This document shows positions 37,225-48,281 of a stretch of DNA of 64,000 nt, one piece after another. Numbering within the stretch: position 1 is the first letter of the stretch; each line of letters starts with the position of its first letter. A model generated the notes under the pieces. The model was not told the DNA's origin. It did no database searches and was given only the letters and a program-made list of their open reading frames with translations. The stretch comes from Ryuthela nishihirai (Eukaryota > Arthropoda > Arachnida > Araneae > Heptathelidae). The translations under genes and the position numbers were made by a program. Location of the stretch: NCBI GenBank assembly GCA_038380435.1, contig JAWZYU010000011.1:74149501-74213500 (forward strand). The letters are read 5' to 3'.

Positions 37225-37294
37225 ATATGAGCTGTGGCATATCAATGTTATGCTTCTTATCAGAAGCACAGCATTGATATGCCATAGCTCATAT
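37225..37294. repeat. Hairpin immediately after the LINE-A tail
   Basis: Two ~33-bp arms (37225-37257 and 37262-37294, ATATGAGCTGTGGCATATCA and its inverse) with a 4-base loop and a few mismatches. Confidence 0.85.
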
Positions 37295-37496
37295 ATTCCA
37301 ACACTCATGATGATGTCATGCCATGCAGGCTGAGGAAAGTAAGGATATTTGTGATATGCATTATTTCTTGAGTCAACACTTTGTCAGAAGCTTGAAGCTC
37401 AAGCATGGCCAACAAATCTCAGAAGCAGGATTTTCTGCCAGTCTTCTACATCAGGTAGTTTGAGGAGCATTGCTGTAAAGCAGCATAAGTATATAT

Positions 37497-37620
37497 ACAG
37501 GTAATGGACAAAGAAAAGAAACAGCAACTTAAAATCACTAATACAATGTTGAACCACTACACGAGTCCAGTATGGTCTGTATACATCATGGCAGTGTTAT
37601 TTTAAATTGTTAGATAGCTT
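37497..37620. mobile_element. Tc1-like terminal fragment
   Basis: ATGGACAAAGAAAAGAAACA followed by ATACAATGTTGAACCACTAC resembles the terminal region of the Tc1-like elements at 27850 and 38430. No coding sequence. Confidence 0.4.
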
Positions 37621-37869
37621 GTGATTTGGGTGCCAATAAAAGTAATGACTCCAAAAATAATGTTAATTCAGCAATACTAATCTCAGCTCAAGAGAAAAAA
37701 ATAGGGTCAAATGCAGTTTCTTAAAATATAAAAGTCTTATTTGAGTATTAACTTACCAAATAATTCCTTCTACAAAACACTTCATATACTGACCCTTCTA
37801 CAAACTATACTACTCTCCTCCTCTAACTCTACTCCTCTCCACTCTACTCCATAACTTCTACTCCACTAT

Positions 37870-38253
37870 ACTTGGGGGGGGGGGGGGGGTTGCTCAATTT
37901 GTAGCATGCCAGGCTGGTAATCTGCAGTTCCCAGATTCGAGTCCCAGCTGGGCCAGCATTGAGATTCGTCTTCATGAAACTCCCCACTCTCTCCTTGGTT
38001 AGTAGGGGACACCGATTGGCTTGAAAAGGCCACCTCCATTGGATGGGACATTAAACCATGGCTCTCATGTGTGGGGGAGCCATGCCCTGTGCATGTTAGA
38101 GAATACGCTTGGTGGGAGGCTACTATCTGTATCCCAACAGCTATCCAGTGGATTCCCTCCCTTAATCTTCTCTGAATTTTCAGGGTCCATGTGACCTGGC
38201 CATTTAGACCATTATGTGCAAAAAAGTGCTGCTCAAAGGTAAAACAACCCAAC
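37870..38253 (+). mobile_element. SINE-2, near full length
   Basis: Preceded by a run of about 16 G. tRNA-like head with GGTAATCTGCAGTTCCCAG and B box GATTCGAGTCC. Body with TAGGGGACACCGATTGGCTTG and GAATTTTCAGGGTCCATGTG. Tail AAAGGTAAAACAACCCAAC. Confidence 0.85.
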
Positions 38254-38429
38254 TACTCTTTACTACTGACCCTTAGCCCCACACTGGTTTAAGTCAAATG
38301 TGGCACATGTCTAACATCATGCCTGTGAACCACATTTGCATATGAGATCATGCATTGATGATGACATAAGCCATTGTAACTTGTGACATTGGTGATTAGT
38401 GGCTTTCAATCGAAAGGAGTTGTGCAATT

Positions 38430-39650
38430 GACAGCTTACTAATGGATAGAGAAAGGCAAAATTAAACTGGTTAGGAAATGTAAAAGTTGATGTTGAACCA
38501 TCACACTACCAGTTCTGAAAGTTAGTAGCTGGGATATGACACAATTTGTCTATGAGAAATGTGATCAATTCCTGCTTGTTTGATGGAGCTGGAAAATGCT
38601 GCGTGAGATGTTATTCTAGAAGTTCCCATAGATTTTTCAGCAGATTGATATCTGATAACTATGGTGCCATAGTATGTGAAATAAGTTCTCATGCTTCTCT
38701 TAACCACTGGCTGACCACATGTGCTTTGTGAATGGGAGCATTATCATCCTGAAGGAGAGTTCTCTCTTCATGAAAGAAATCATTTTCTTCCAATGGTATA
38801 ACATTTCACTCATTCCACTAGAAGGAAGATTAATTCCAATCACTCTTTTATAGTCCTGAGTGATCATTTTCTTCCAATGGTATAGCATCAACCTAGGACT
38901 ATAAAAGAGTGATTGGAATTAATCTTCCTTATAGTGGAATGAGTGCACCCAGATCATGCCACGAGAAAGCATTCCACATTACAGACTGACAGAACCCTTA
39001 ACAGTAGGAAATAAGCAATCAGAGTTATAAGCATTTTTCAGTTAGTACCACATGTGCACTATCCATTTGTTGGAAACAAAGTGTAAGATGATTTGTCAGA
39101 TCATATCACATTCCTAAAACTTTCAAATATCCACTGGACATGATGTGCATTGACATGTGATGAATGGCTTGTGAAGTGCAACTTGACCATGATATCCAGC
39201 TCTGTGGAGTTCTCAGTCTACTGTTTTTGACAAAACTGACCTCTCACGTCCTGCATTGAAATTCATGCACAGCTGATTAGATGTGGCTCGCTGGTTTTGC
39301 TTTGCATATTGCACTAATGTTCAAACATCCTGATTATACATTATACGCTTTCATTAACTGTTGCCTTTTGAAAATGATATTTTATATTCCCGTGCAGACA
39401 TGACCTTGAAAATTGTTCCTCTTGAAATCTTAGTTCAGCTGTATTAGTGATCAAAGCTTCTGCCAAATGTGCTCCAATAATCATTCATATTTTAAAATCT
39501 AAAATTTTCTCTCAACAGCATGGTACCAGTAATTACATACAATTACTCTGGGTTTGCTTTTACGTGATGCTAAGCCTTCTGGGAATTCATTTGCATTTTT
39601 CATGCCTTTGTCAGTGACACAGACACCTCTTTGTAATGTAAACCGAAAGC
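38430..39650 (-). pseudogene. Tc1-like transposase, degenerate
   Basis: Read on the minus strand across shifted frames, 39250-38500 shows the Tc1 order. First come remnants ending in NSDCLFPTVKGSVSL, a region that usually follows the first catalytic Asp. FHEERTLLQDDNAPIHKAHV follows, with the second catalytic Asp in DNAPIH. The C-terminus is decayed (LWELLE region). A 51-bp inverted duplication (38807-38945) is inserted just upstream of the FHEERTLL block and disrupts the frame. The 3' end near 38490 (GATGTTGAACCATCAC) resembles the end at 27880. Inactive. Confidence 0.75.
38807..38945. repeat. 51-bp inverted duplication inside the Tc1 element
   Basis: Arms 38807-38857 and 38895-38945 are inverted copies with one apparent mismatch. 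The 37-bp spacer repeats the adjacent CATTTTCTTCCAATGGTATA segment at about 38781-38800. This is the pattern expected from a fold-back template switch. Confidence 0.9.
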
Positions 39651-39671
39651 TTTGTAGAAATTTTGTGATCA

Positions 39672-40056
39672 TCAACAATAATTTTACAGCTGAGCCCCTT
39701 ATACTTCTTATATCTTTTATTTGATAATTACTTTTTACCTCATGTCTTTGACTTTTTACATTTTACTTGTTATTTCACACATATTTGTTTTTTAGCTTTT
39801 GATATTTAGACTTGGTTTTATTCTGTAGGTCTTATACACCCATTGTTGATTTTTCTGTTTTTGAATTTTTAACTTTTTATTTTCCCTGGTTTTTATATGT
39901 ATTGTTGTTATACACTTTTCTTACTTGTTGTTGCTTTCCTCTTTTTTGTGTGTTGCTTTTAACTATGGTTGTTGGTTCGATGTGTTTGATCTTTTCATTT
40001 ACTCTTGTTTGGTATGATATAGCCCTTGTTGCTCTTGCACCATAAAACCCAACCAA
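39672..40056 (+). mobile_element. LINE-B 3' UTR, 5'-truncated copy
   Basis: Aligns along its length with the LINE-B 3' end at 54010-54373. Shared blocks are TGAGCCCCTTA, CTTTTATTTGATAATTA versus CTTTTATCTGATGATTC, TATACACCCATTGTT, and the end TTGCTCTTGCACCATAAAACCCAACCAAC. The long T-rich ORF at 39812-40045 is an artefact of this UTR. Confidence 0.82.
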
Positions 40057-40342
40057 CTCCAAACCGTGGTGTTTCCATTTTTCTCTGCATTCCCTGTATT
40101 TTACTAATAGAATAACAATGGCAACACCATTATAAAAGTCAGCGGCTGAAAAACAGGCTAGAATTTTATAATGAAAGCTGCCAATTATGAACTGTCAGTC
40201 TAGGTTGCCAGATGTCTCTATTTTCTAGTGACATCTAGTCATTACTTCAAATTGAATATTCAAAAGTCTGTATCTTTTTCTTTAAATTTGGTTACCCCAG
40301 TAATATGGACTACACTAATGACAGTTTGGAAACTTTCAGAGG

Positions 40343-40710
40343 GGGGCAGGGGTGGCTCAGTTGGTAGCACTCCAGGGTATAATCTGCAGTTCTGAGTTCC
40401 AGCTGGGCCATCATTAAGATTTATCATCTCCATATAACTCCCTGCCCTGCCCAATAGGAGACAGATGTGCTTGGTAAGGCTGCTGTCTGTCCAATGGGAT
40501 ATTAAGCCGTGCCCCTTGTCTGGGAGAACCATACCTTGTGCACATTAAAGAACATGCTGGATGGCCATGATGGGAGGCTACCATTGTCACTCAATGGTTG
40601 TCCAGTGGATCCCCTCCCCCTAACCTACTCTGAACACTCAGGGTCCTTGTGACCTGGCCATTTAGCCCATTGTGTGCAAAAAAAGTGCTGCTCAGAGGTA
40701 AACAACAAAA
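40343..40710 (+). mobile_element. SINE-2, near full length, diverged
   Basis: GGGGTGGCTCAGTTGG head, ATAATCTGCAGTTC, a partly deleted B box (GAGTTCCAGCTGGGCC), and the body through CATTTAGCCCATTGTGTGCA to AGAGGTAAACAACAAAA. Confidence 0.82.
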
Positions 40711-41134
40711 CCCTATATGTTTTCGGAATTTTTTAAATTTTGTTTCCAGAGTACAAATTTTCCATCTTTGCTCTTTTTTTATTTATTTTTAAATAATATA
40801 CCTGATATATATATATATTTAAAATTAGGATTGACATGTAGTGTAAGTGGTTTTTAAGGGTGACAGTTCTAGATATTCACTAATAGATATTATAATGAAG
40901 GATGTGTTACTTGAGATAACAAAATTCTAAATTTAAAGAATGAATTTAAAGAAATTTAAAAATCTCCCTCAAAGAGCATTTTATGAAGCCATCAAATATG
41001 TCAAGAAAATGTGCAACAGTGGTGAAAAAACATTTATTTTTAAGTGGCATATGAAAGACCTCCCTGGCAATTAACAATAATGGGAACATAACTAGCAAAT
41101 AATACTGGTGGAAGAACAGTGTACAGCATTTACA

Positions 41135-41217
41135 TTAAATTATATAATATATAAACCAAGGCTAGACATAACATATAAACCAAGGCTGGATATAACGTAT
41201 AAACCAAGGCTGAACAA
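41135..41217. repeat. ~25-bp tandem repeat, three copies
   Basis: ATAAACCAAGGCTxGAxATAA appears three times in a row. It gives a chance repeated peptide (YKPRLDIT) in a short ORF that I do not regard as a gene. Confidence 0.85.
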
Positions 41218-41576
41218 GACCACCAAGTTGAGGATGAAGAAAAAGGCGGTGTGTTGGGAAGATGTGAACATAGTGGACATACAGCCTGTTTTTGACTGCC
41301 TGGAGATCTACCAACCCTCCAAGGTCAAGATCAGCCCTTGTGGCTTGACCCTTTCTCCCCCATAATGGTGAAGTACTACTATTCAACTGAGTTACAGATA
41401 TCATGTGGCTTTGTCCAAAGGAAGTTTATCCCTAAAATGTTCAATGAAGTGAAAAAAAATGTCAGAAAACAAAAGTATGTTTCATTGAAAAATTAATCAT
41501 AATTATGCTTTTTTAAGTTTAAATTGAATTAATAATTGATTAGCAACTTAAATATACCTAAAGATGTCAAAGAAGG

Positions 41577-41816
41577 CAGTGGCATAACTAGTGGAAGTCA
41601 AGTGGGTCACCCCAGACGCCATAATCCAGAGGGCAACAAAATAGCCTTTAAAGGAGCAAAATTTCAGAATTTTTTGCCCATTTTTGGGACCTCCCCTACC
41701 CCCCCCATTTGCTGTCCACATTTCATAGGGTGACAAAACTGCACTCCACTGGACTAATGGAGGTGAGAGTAAACTATCACTTGCCCCTGGTAGCAAATTA
41801 CCTAGTTATGCCACTG
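41577..41816. mobile_element. hAT-type MITE, CAGTGGCATAACTAG family
   Basis: Terminal inverted repeats CAGTGGCATAACTAG and CTAGTTATGCCACTG, with a perfect 8-bp target-site duplication AAAGAAGG at 41569-41576 and 41817-41824. The 240-bp interior is non-coding. It lies about 110 bp upstream of the second exon of the dehydrogenase-like gene. Confidence 0.92.
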
Positions 41817-41926
41817 AAAGAAGGTAACTCCAATATGCACCAATATTCTTTTATGAATATAATTAAAACAAAATGCATGTACCATTAAATAGTAAACTTA
41901 ATAAATATAATTATTTATTTTTATAG

Positions 41927-41960
41927 GAACAACGACCAATCCCAAAACCTGGCCCACATG
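41927..41960 (+). CDS. Sorbitol dehydrogenase-like gene, second exon
   Basis: A 34-bp exon bounded by a T-rich tract ending in TTATAG and by a consensus donor GTAAGT at 41961. In phase with the first exon it reads EQRPIPKPGPH plus one base, which continues the conserved LRLEQRPIP motif of the family. Together the exons give DLRL-EQRPIPKPGPH. The intron between them is 9,890 bp and filled with transposons. The next exon should begin with the rest of a codon followed by the VLL...VGICGSD region. I searched by eye to 64000 and did not find it. Confidence 0.72.
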
Positions 41961-42723
41961 GTAAGTTTGTTATCTTTGATGTAGATTCAATATATTTGGC
42001 ATATTTCCTTTGGATGCAGTTTGTAACTAAAAATAGAATTTTTGATTAGGTAATAACTGTGGTATGATATTTAGAGGAATGGGGATATATATATTTATGT
42101 TACTGCACATTCAGTACTGATTATTGAACAACTGCAGAAAAATATTAGTTTTGATAAATTTAACAATTTCCTTCAAACCATACTAAAGCTCTCTACTCAG
42201 AGCCCTTTAAATCATTGTTGACCTAATAAAATCAGATTGCATTCACATTTGAGAACTTGATGTTTCAAAGGTAATGGAGTAGGATTATGCAAAAAATTAA
42301 TTTTAAAACCTACTACCAAAGATTGGGGGGTGGGGGTGACTGTTTCTCAGTATAAATAATTTTTTTATTGCTCTTCATTATCACAATATACTGAAATTGA
42401 TGGGCAATATTTTTAACAAATATAGCAGATCTGGCTAGATGATTTCTACTTCCCACATGATTATGGTCCACAAAAATGCTAATATCAATAATAGACCTAG
42501 TCCTCCAAATACCCCAGAGCCAAAAGTTACAGAAGTTCTTGAAAGGTTCTCATGTGTTGAGAAATCCAATAAAAATCACTTTATCATTTATGGAGTTGGA
42601 AAGATATCAGTGTTTACAATATGCACAGGTTCACTGTCCTGCATGTGAACTGTTTTTTATTTCAAGACATCAAAGGTCTTGTCTTTGAAGAGCCTGGCTT
42701 TCTGCTTTCCAGGTTATAGAAAT
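41961..42723 (+). other. Intron 2 start, otherwise unidentified
   Basis: Follows the donor at 41961. A 69-codon ORF at 42439-42648 (including EPKVTEVLERFSCVEKSNKNHF) has no motif I recognise. Confidence 0.35.
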
Positions 42724-42787
42724 TTTTTACTGTTGAAGCATCATTTAGAAGCAGACATGCTTCTAAATGATGCTTCAACAGTAAAAA
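42724..42787. repeat. Perfect 30-bp hairpin
   Basis: Arms 42724-42753 and 42758-42787 are exact inverted copies separated by GACA. Confidence 0.95.
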
Positions 42788-42789
42788 TG

Positions 42790-44430
42790 TTTAATTCATC
42801 ATGATTTTTTACACTCAAAACAATTTCTGGAATGCTTGGCTTCTTTTCATCTAATAGTTCTTCATTAACATTATTTTCCTTTACAACCTCTAATTCAAAA
42901 TTTTCTTATAAATTTCAGCACTATTTTCTTTTAAAAATTCTACTTCAAAAACTTTTTTAATCAACTATTTTTGTACTATTTTCCTTTAAAACTATTTCAA
43001 CACATTTTTTGTTATCAACTTGCTTCTTTAAATATAAATTATTTAAACTAATAGAAAAGTTTTCAGTTTCTTCCTGAACATTTTGCTTTGTACTACAAGA
43101 TAAATTAGAAAGTTCACTGGACCATGGATGCAATTTCAATTCACAATTGTCATTAATATCATCTAAAACTTTCTCATTTGAACATGAAAGATCAGTTTCT
43201 GTATCTTTGTGATCTCTTAATTTATTTTTTTTCATGACAAGGCTTCACGAAAGGTAAATCTGAAATGTGTACCAACAGTGGCAAGACATAACTCGTGAGA
43301 GGGCTTTTCTTGAGGAACTTTGACCTCTCGCTTCAAAGATCATAATTTAAGTTTCCTGAATTGCCGTTTTTTCTGTAGCAATGTTACTCTGTGTGTCCTA
43401 GTCAACCACAAAAATTGCATCTGAAATTTTCTCTGTTATTCATTGCAGAAATTTTTGGTCTATTTCATCGTTCGAAGCTTGACGCGGAACATAATCTCTC
43501 CATTCATTCTGTATCGATGTAGTCGCATTCAGTGCAAATTGTCGGGATCTCGTAACTTCTGGTCACGAGGAGTCATTTTGCGAGACTCAATCTGATATCT
43601 CTGCTTTGGCGAGGATTGCATCTATTGTTGATTTAATGCAGTTTTTTCAGATTCTCTTCTTGTGGTGTATTGCCAAGCCAATTTGACTAAAGTTGAAATT
43701 AAGTTGTGTTTCTGACTTCTAAAAATTCTATTAAGGGGCAAAAGTAATTGGGACATAATGCAGTTTATTATGTCATTTTCGGTGGCATCAGCATTGTACA
43801 GCTGTATAACTCTACCCCAGATGAATGTTTCGATATCATCTCCTTCTCTTTGCCTTCATGAAAAAAGTTCTGTAGCTAGATGTGTAAAGTCATCGTAGGG
43901 AGGATAAATTTCCAAAAGTTCGTTTTTAAAATCTTCCCAAAATTTCATTCCATGATGACATCCTATGTTATTCTACCATTGCTTAGGACACCTAATTAAG
44001 ATACTGCGAAAACCACCTTTTTGTTGCCGGACACTTTATGTAAAGGGAAATGTGCTTCAATGGACTTGACAAATGTCCACAATAACGGACATTTATAATC
44101 ATCGAACATTAGCTCAGGTAAAGGCCAATTAACATAAGGACTATAGTTAATAAATGGGTTGGCAATTCGTCATTGAGGCAGTTGATAATACTCTGTTCTA
44201 TCACTTGTTTCTGATCTAACAAAAGATGGACCTTTACATTCAAAGTTTATATGTTTGTGAGCTGACATAGCATTGTCAGCAAATTTAGTGGTTGTTGTCA
44301 TTCCCCTTTTCCCAATTATCTTTAAGCAGATTCATAACACTTCTGCTACTTTCATCACATCCTGCAACTTTTTACTAAGTTGGGAGTCATAATGGTGGAA
44401 TCAGCCATATTACTAGCAGACATTATTTAG
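42790..44430 (-). pseudogene. Possible LTR-retrotransposon gag remnant
   Basis: On the minus strand, about 43370-43430 reads CNFCG-x-LGHTE-x-HC, a CCHC zinc knuckle interrupted by two stop codons. Upstream on the same strand (about 44100-43990) a stretch reads CPLLWTFVKSIEAHFPLHKV, similar in style to the gag region of BEL/Pao or Gypsy elements. An open 92-codon frame at 42957-43235 (asparagine- and serine-rich) lies downstream. No protease or reverse transcriptase is visible. The family is an inference. Confidence 0.45.
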
Positions 44431-44620
44431 CAATCTGCAAAAATTTGAATTATGGAAATTTTGGAACTTTTTTTTTCAGCAGTGCTCAAAGGTACTGCTA
44501 TACAACAATATAATACTAAAGCTATACTAAGCTTGCAATAAGCTTGCTTATCAAAAAGTTTATCTATTGTATGTCTGGATACTTCTAATCTTTACATACA
44601 TATAATAAAGATCTTTACTG

Positions 44621-44675
44621 AATTGGTACTGAAGTTTCAGCAGCAATAACTGCACTGAAACTTTAGTACCTTTAA
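44621..44675. repeat. Short hairpin
   Basis: GGTACTGAAGTTTCAG and CTGAAACTTTAGTACC form inverted arms with one mismatch around a 14-base loop. Confidence 0.7.
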
Positions 44676-44699
44676 TAAATATTCAGCAAAAAAATTTTC

Positions 44700-44774
44700 G
44701 CCGACATATGGGATTTGAACCCGCATCTCTCCAGAAACACGCCAGAGTATTCTTCCAGTTGAACTAATGCCAGC
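44700..44774 (-). repeat. tRNA-like element (SINE-3 type), better preserved copy
   Basis: Minus strand. The acceptor GCTGGCA can pair with TGTCGGC (two G-U pairs). The A-box region is TTAGTTCAACTGG and the B box is GGTTCAAATCC. The anticodon-loop region (about CGTGTTT) lacks the invariant U33, and no isotype can be assigned. The same unit is at 29032-29107, so it is repetitive. Confidence 0.6.
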
Positions 44775-44779
44775 TCATC

Positions 44780-45955
44780 TTTTTTCTGCTAATTTTAAGA
44801 CAACTCGATCACGGAGTTTTTTTGGGCCAACTATTGGCGCCATCTATGATCTCCGGTGGCAATTATTACCTTAATATTGCACAGAGTGAGATGGAAATAA
44901 ATAAGGCTCATCACACTATTTAGCGTTATTAATTATTTAAACATATATGATAATCACAGCATTATTTGTTGCTCCTTTGACTAATACAAAAGTTAAGCTT
45001 CTTGCTCAACAAAAAATTTCAGCTTAAGCTGCCATTAAATCTATGATTAGTACATATAACTAATGAGCTCAAAAATTTGTTAACTTTGGCAATCACGTTA
45101 AATAACTTACAATTTATACGTATGTATGTTATTTAACGTTACCCTGTGTTTGGTTTGCCATTTTCTTTATTGGCTCTGTAACTCTCCAAAATTTTGTTAA
45201 ACTTCTCTTTGGACCTTTTCACTGATCCAAATTTAATTAAAACTCTGGATAGCATATCAGGCACCAGGCAATATTAACTTGCCAAGTAAAGTTAAATGAG
45301 GGTTCATTAAGTATATGAGCATTACTTATTGAGTAAGAAATCAAACGATTGTCAAATATTTAAAATTATATCTTAATTAAAATCAATTATCATTGCTCAA
45401 GAGAAAACATAGCAAAGTCAGAATATTCATATATCAAAGTTTATTTCTAAAAACATTCACCACTCACCATATAAACTGATGAATACAAAAGTAGTCTCAG
45501 CAAATAAAAATTCATTTAAACATCTCAGAAACTGACAAATTTCTCAGCTAACATCATTCTCTATCTTCACTATCATCACTACCTTCCTGCCGTCATCTCT
45601 GATATCTACTCTTCCTATTAACTCTTTCATCACTACCTTCCTATTCTCATTTTTCATCATTGTCTGACATCTACTGACTCTGTGACCTAACGTCATTTAA
45701 TATACATGCAGCATACAACTGATATCTGTGTGTTGCATGCTAAGAAAATTATTTGCATAATCTGACAATCGTGCACCCGAGCTAGCCATGATGCAAGAGG
45801 GGGCATGTCCTTAATGCGTATTAGCTGCTGCCAGCCAAAAGTTGGAGTTGTGCATTTGCAAATCCTTTAACAGATCAGAAGAAAAAAATGTGATTAAGTC
45901 CAACTGAAATAATACTCAAAATGATAAATATAATGTAAATAAAGTAAAACTGAAT
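44780..45955. other. AT-rich, no gene recognised
   Basis: Contains a small palindrome at about 45092-45137 (GTTAAATAAC and GTTATTTAAC). A pyrimidine-rich stretch at 45540-45680 contains CATCACTACCTTCCT twice. No coding signal. Confidence 0.4.
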
Positions 45956-45959
45956 GGGT

Positions 45960-47610
45960 GGACCATCACATACTACCAGTCTCAACAGCTCTATTGAAAG
46001 AATTTATCTCATCAACATCATTTGCCAAAAGGGACAAATCATCAGCATAATCTAAATCAGAAATTTTCAGATCTCTAGACCATTTAAGGCTAAAATCTTT
46101 CCCATGCAGTGAATTTTGTATAATACAATCAATAACCAAAGAGAAAAAGAGAGAAAATGCACCCTTGTCAAACACCAGAACAATGCTAAACCAATTGCTA
46201 CAAGCCTTACCAACTCTCACACATGACTCATTGTTATTTTAGAGAGCTTTCATTATGCTAAGTTGTTTTGTGTGGCACATGATCTCACAATAACCACAAA
46301 TTATGACAACAGGTTCAAAAGCCTTTTTGGAATGAACAAAGCTAGTAATCAAAGGTTTCTGAAACTCTAAATATTTCTCAAGAATCTGCCCAAAGTGAAA
46401 AAATCTGATCTACACATCCCCTACCACTTCTGAATCCACACAGCTATCACGCAATTGCCTGGAACAGAAAGTAGGCTGATACTCCTATAGTTATCACAAG
46501 AACTGTGATCACCATTTTTAAAAATAGTGTTAATAATAACTCTGGTAAAATCCTTAGGAACAATGCCTTTATCATAAAAGTTATTCTAAATTTCAGTCAT
46601 CTAAGTGGTGACTGAAACATTCCCAGCTCTAAGCATTTCCATAGTCATTTCATCTACTGCTGGGGATTTATGAAATTTAAGTTTAGAAATAACCAAGATA
46701 ACTTCAGATTGTGTTATAGGGCCAATATTAAAGCCAGTAATGCATCTATCATCATTACAGACAATGCGAGTAGAACTAACCACATTGTTTAGAACAGTGG
46801 TTCTCAACCTTCTATGCTTCACGTACCCCCTGGAAATGTGTATGTAACTGGCGTACACCTTGTATAGATAGATAAAACTATAGTTATAGTATAACAATGG
46901 GAATAAAATAAAGCATATATGCAAGTATATAACGTATATCCAGCAACTTTTGAGCTATCACTGTGTACCCAAAAATTTTACTGCATACCCCACATTGAGA
47001 ATCCCTAGTTTAGAAAATCACTGAAATACTCAGCCCACCTAGCCATGACAGAATCCTCACCTTCTATAACCTTATCTTGTTTATTCTTCAGTCCATGTTA
47101 CCTGTCTGTTTTTTCCACACAAAAACATTTACTATCTGATACAGCTTTCTGGGTTGTGTTCTCTAACTGCTCAACCAAGCCGAAGATTCTTATTAAGTAC
47201 TAACCTGATCCTTTACACATTTATTGAGCTCTTTATAATGCTTTATATTAGGACTAGTAGGGTATCGATTAAGGACATTTCTGCAGTTCTTTCTTTCTGA
47301 AATAAGCTCAAGTGCCTTATTACTCAAATGATTCTGCCTTGTCTGCTCCTTTTTTCCTAAAAGAGTATTGTTAGTTTCTAAAAAAGCCTGTGAAAAATGG
47401 TCCCATTTTTCGTCAACTTCAGTAGTAAGTAAACCATGACTGTCATAATGACTGAGAACCTATCATGGTAAGCTTTAGCTATAACTGGGTCTTTCAGAGA
47501 TTCAGAAATAAAGGTAAATTTTTTAACTTTACACAACACTATTTAAGTTTAAGTTGCAAGACACTTTTAACTAGGTAATGGTCAGATCCATTTCAGCTCC
47601 CCTATATTAC
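45960..47610 (-). mobile_element. LINE-A copy A2, proximal part
   Basis: Minus-strand LINE-A copy that runs from the endonuclease end (right, at 47610) into the reverse transcriptase (left). The palm motif DLDYADDLSLLANDVDE lies in the 45966-46220 frame. The fingers region QSEVILVISKLKFHKSPAVDEM lies in the 46601-46924 frame. It lacks the C-terminal domain and 3' tail. It is split by a hAT MITE (46795-47007) and by LINE-B (47611-54373), and resumes at 54374-54468. Confidence 0.85.
46795..47007 (+). mobile_element. hAT-type MITE inside LINE-A copy A2
   Basis: Begins CAGTGGTTCTCAACCTT and ends TTGAGAATCCCTA. Perfect 8-bp target-site duplication GTTTAGAA at 46787-46794 and 47008-47015. Same family as 25255-25480. 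Confidence 0.92.
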
Positions 47611-48281
47611 TGTCCGTGGTGAGCGGACCACTCTGTGAAGGTTCCGCCGGCTCGGTTACCTTCACAGGGTCCTAAAGATGCTCGCCTGCGTGTTTGCCGT
47701 GCGCGGTGACCCGTGTTCCTGGAAAGGAGGATCCTGGCAGTTGCTCAGGGGTCCCCGTCTTCTCTCCCCAGCTTATGACTAGTGGGGTCCCCTTTGGCCA
47801 TTTTGCCATTGGGGAGCCTGTCTATCGTGGGGCTGGGCAGCGACTTCCGGGGCCGCTGCTATACACTGCTTTGGCCTCTGCTTCAGGTAAACGGGAGGTC
47901 CTGGGGTGGCCCCCTCAGGATCAATCGGCTGGTGGGCTGGTCCTGCTAGGGTCAACTATGCAGATCGGTGAGTAACCTTGTCCACGTCCGGACAACGGTT
48001 TGCGAGTTTCCCCACACATTCACTAATTTTGTAGTTTTCTTTCTTTTGTGAGGCCAGCTCTTACCTCACACGTTATTGATTTGTTGCTTATTTTCTTTTG
48101 TGGGAATTCAGATGAGTTTCTCACCATTTCTCTTTTCTTTTCCTTTTTGTTTTGTTGTGAGGGCTTGGCTGACTGCCTGTGTGGGTATGGTGCCCGGGCA
48201 GCCCTGGCGTCCAACTGGGCGTCCCCTTGTTGGACTCCATGGTGGGTGGGAACAACGGGCACTGAAACTTAATAAACAAAC

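Noticed and set aside
37866..38252. 128-codon minus-strand ORF
   Set aside because: Antisense of SINE-2; no protein motif.
39812..40045. Hydrophobic 77-codon ORF resembling a membrane protein
   Set aside because: The T-rich LINE-B 3' UTR generates Phe/Leu-rich codons. The same region at 54109-54390 does likewise.
41108..41365. ORF with repeated YKPRLDIT peptide
   Set aside because: Produced by a 25-bp tandem repeat; no homology or domain seen.
42439..42648. 69-codon ORF as a third exon of the dehydrogenase-like gene
   Set aside because: Its sequence has none of the expected VGICGSD region and is not bounded by splice sites in the right phase.
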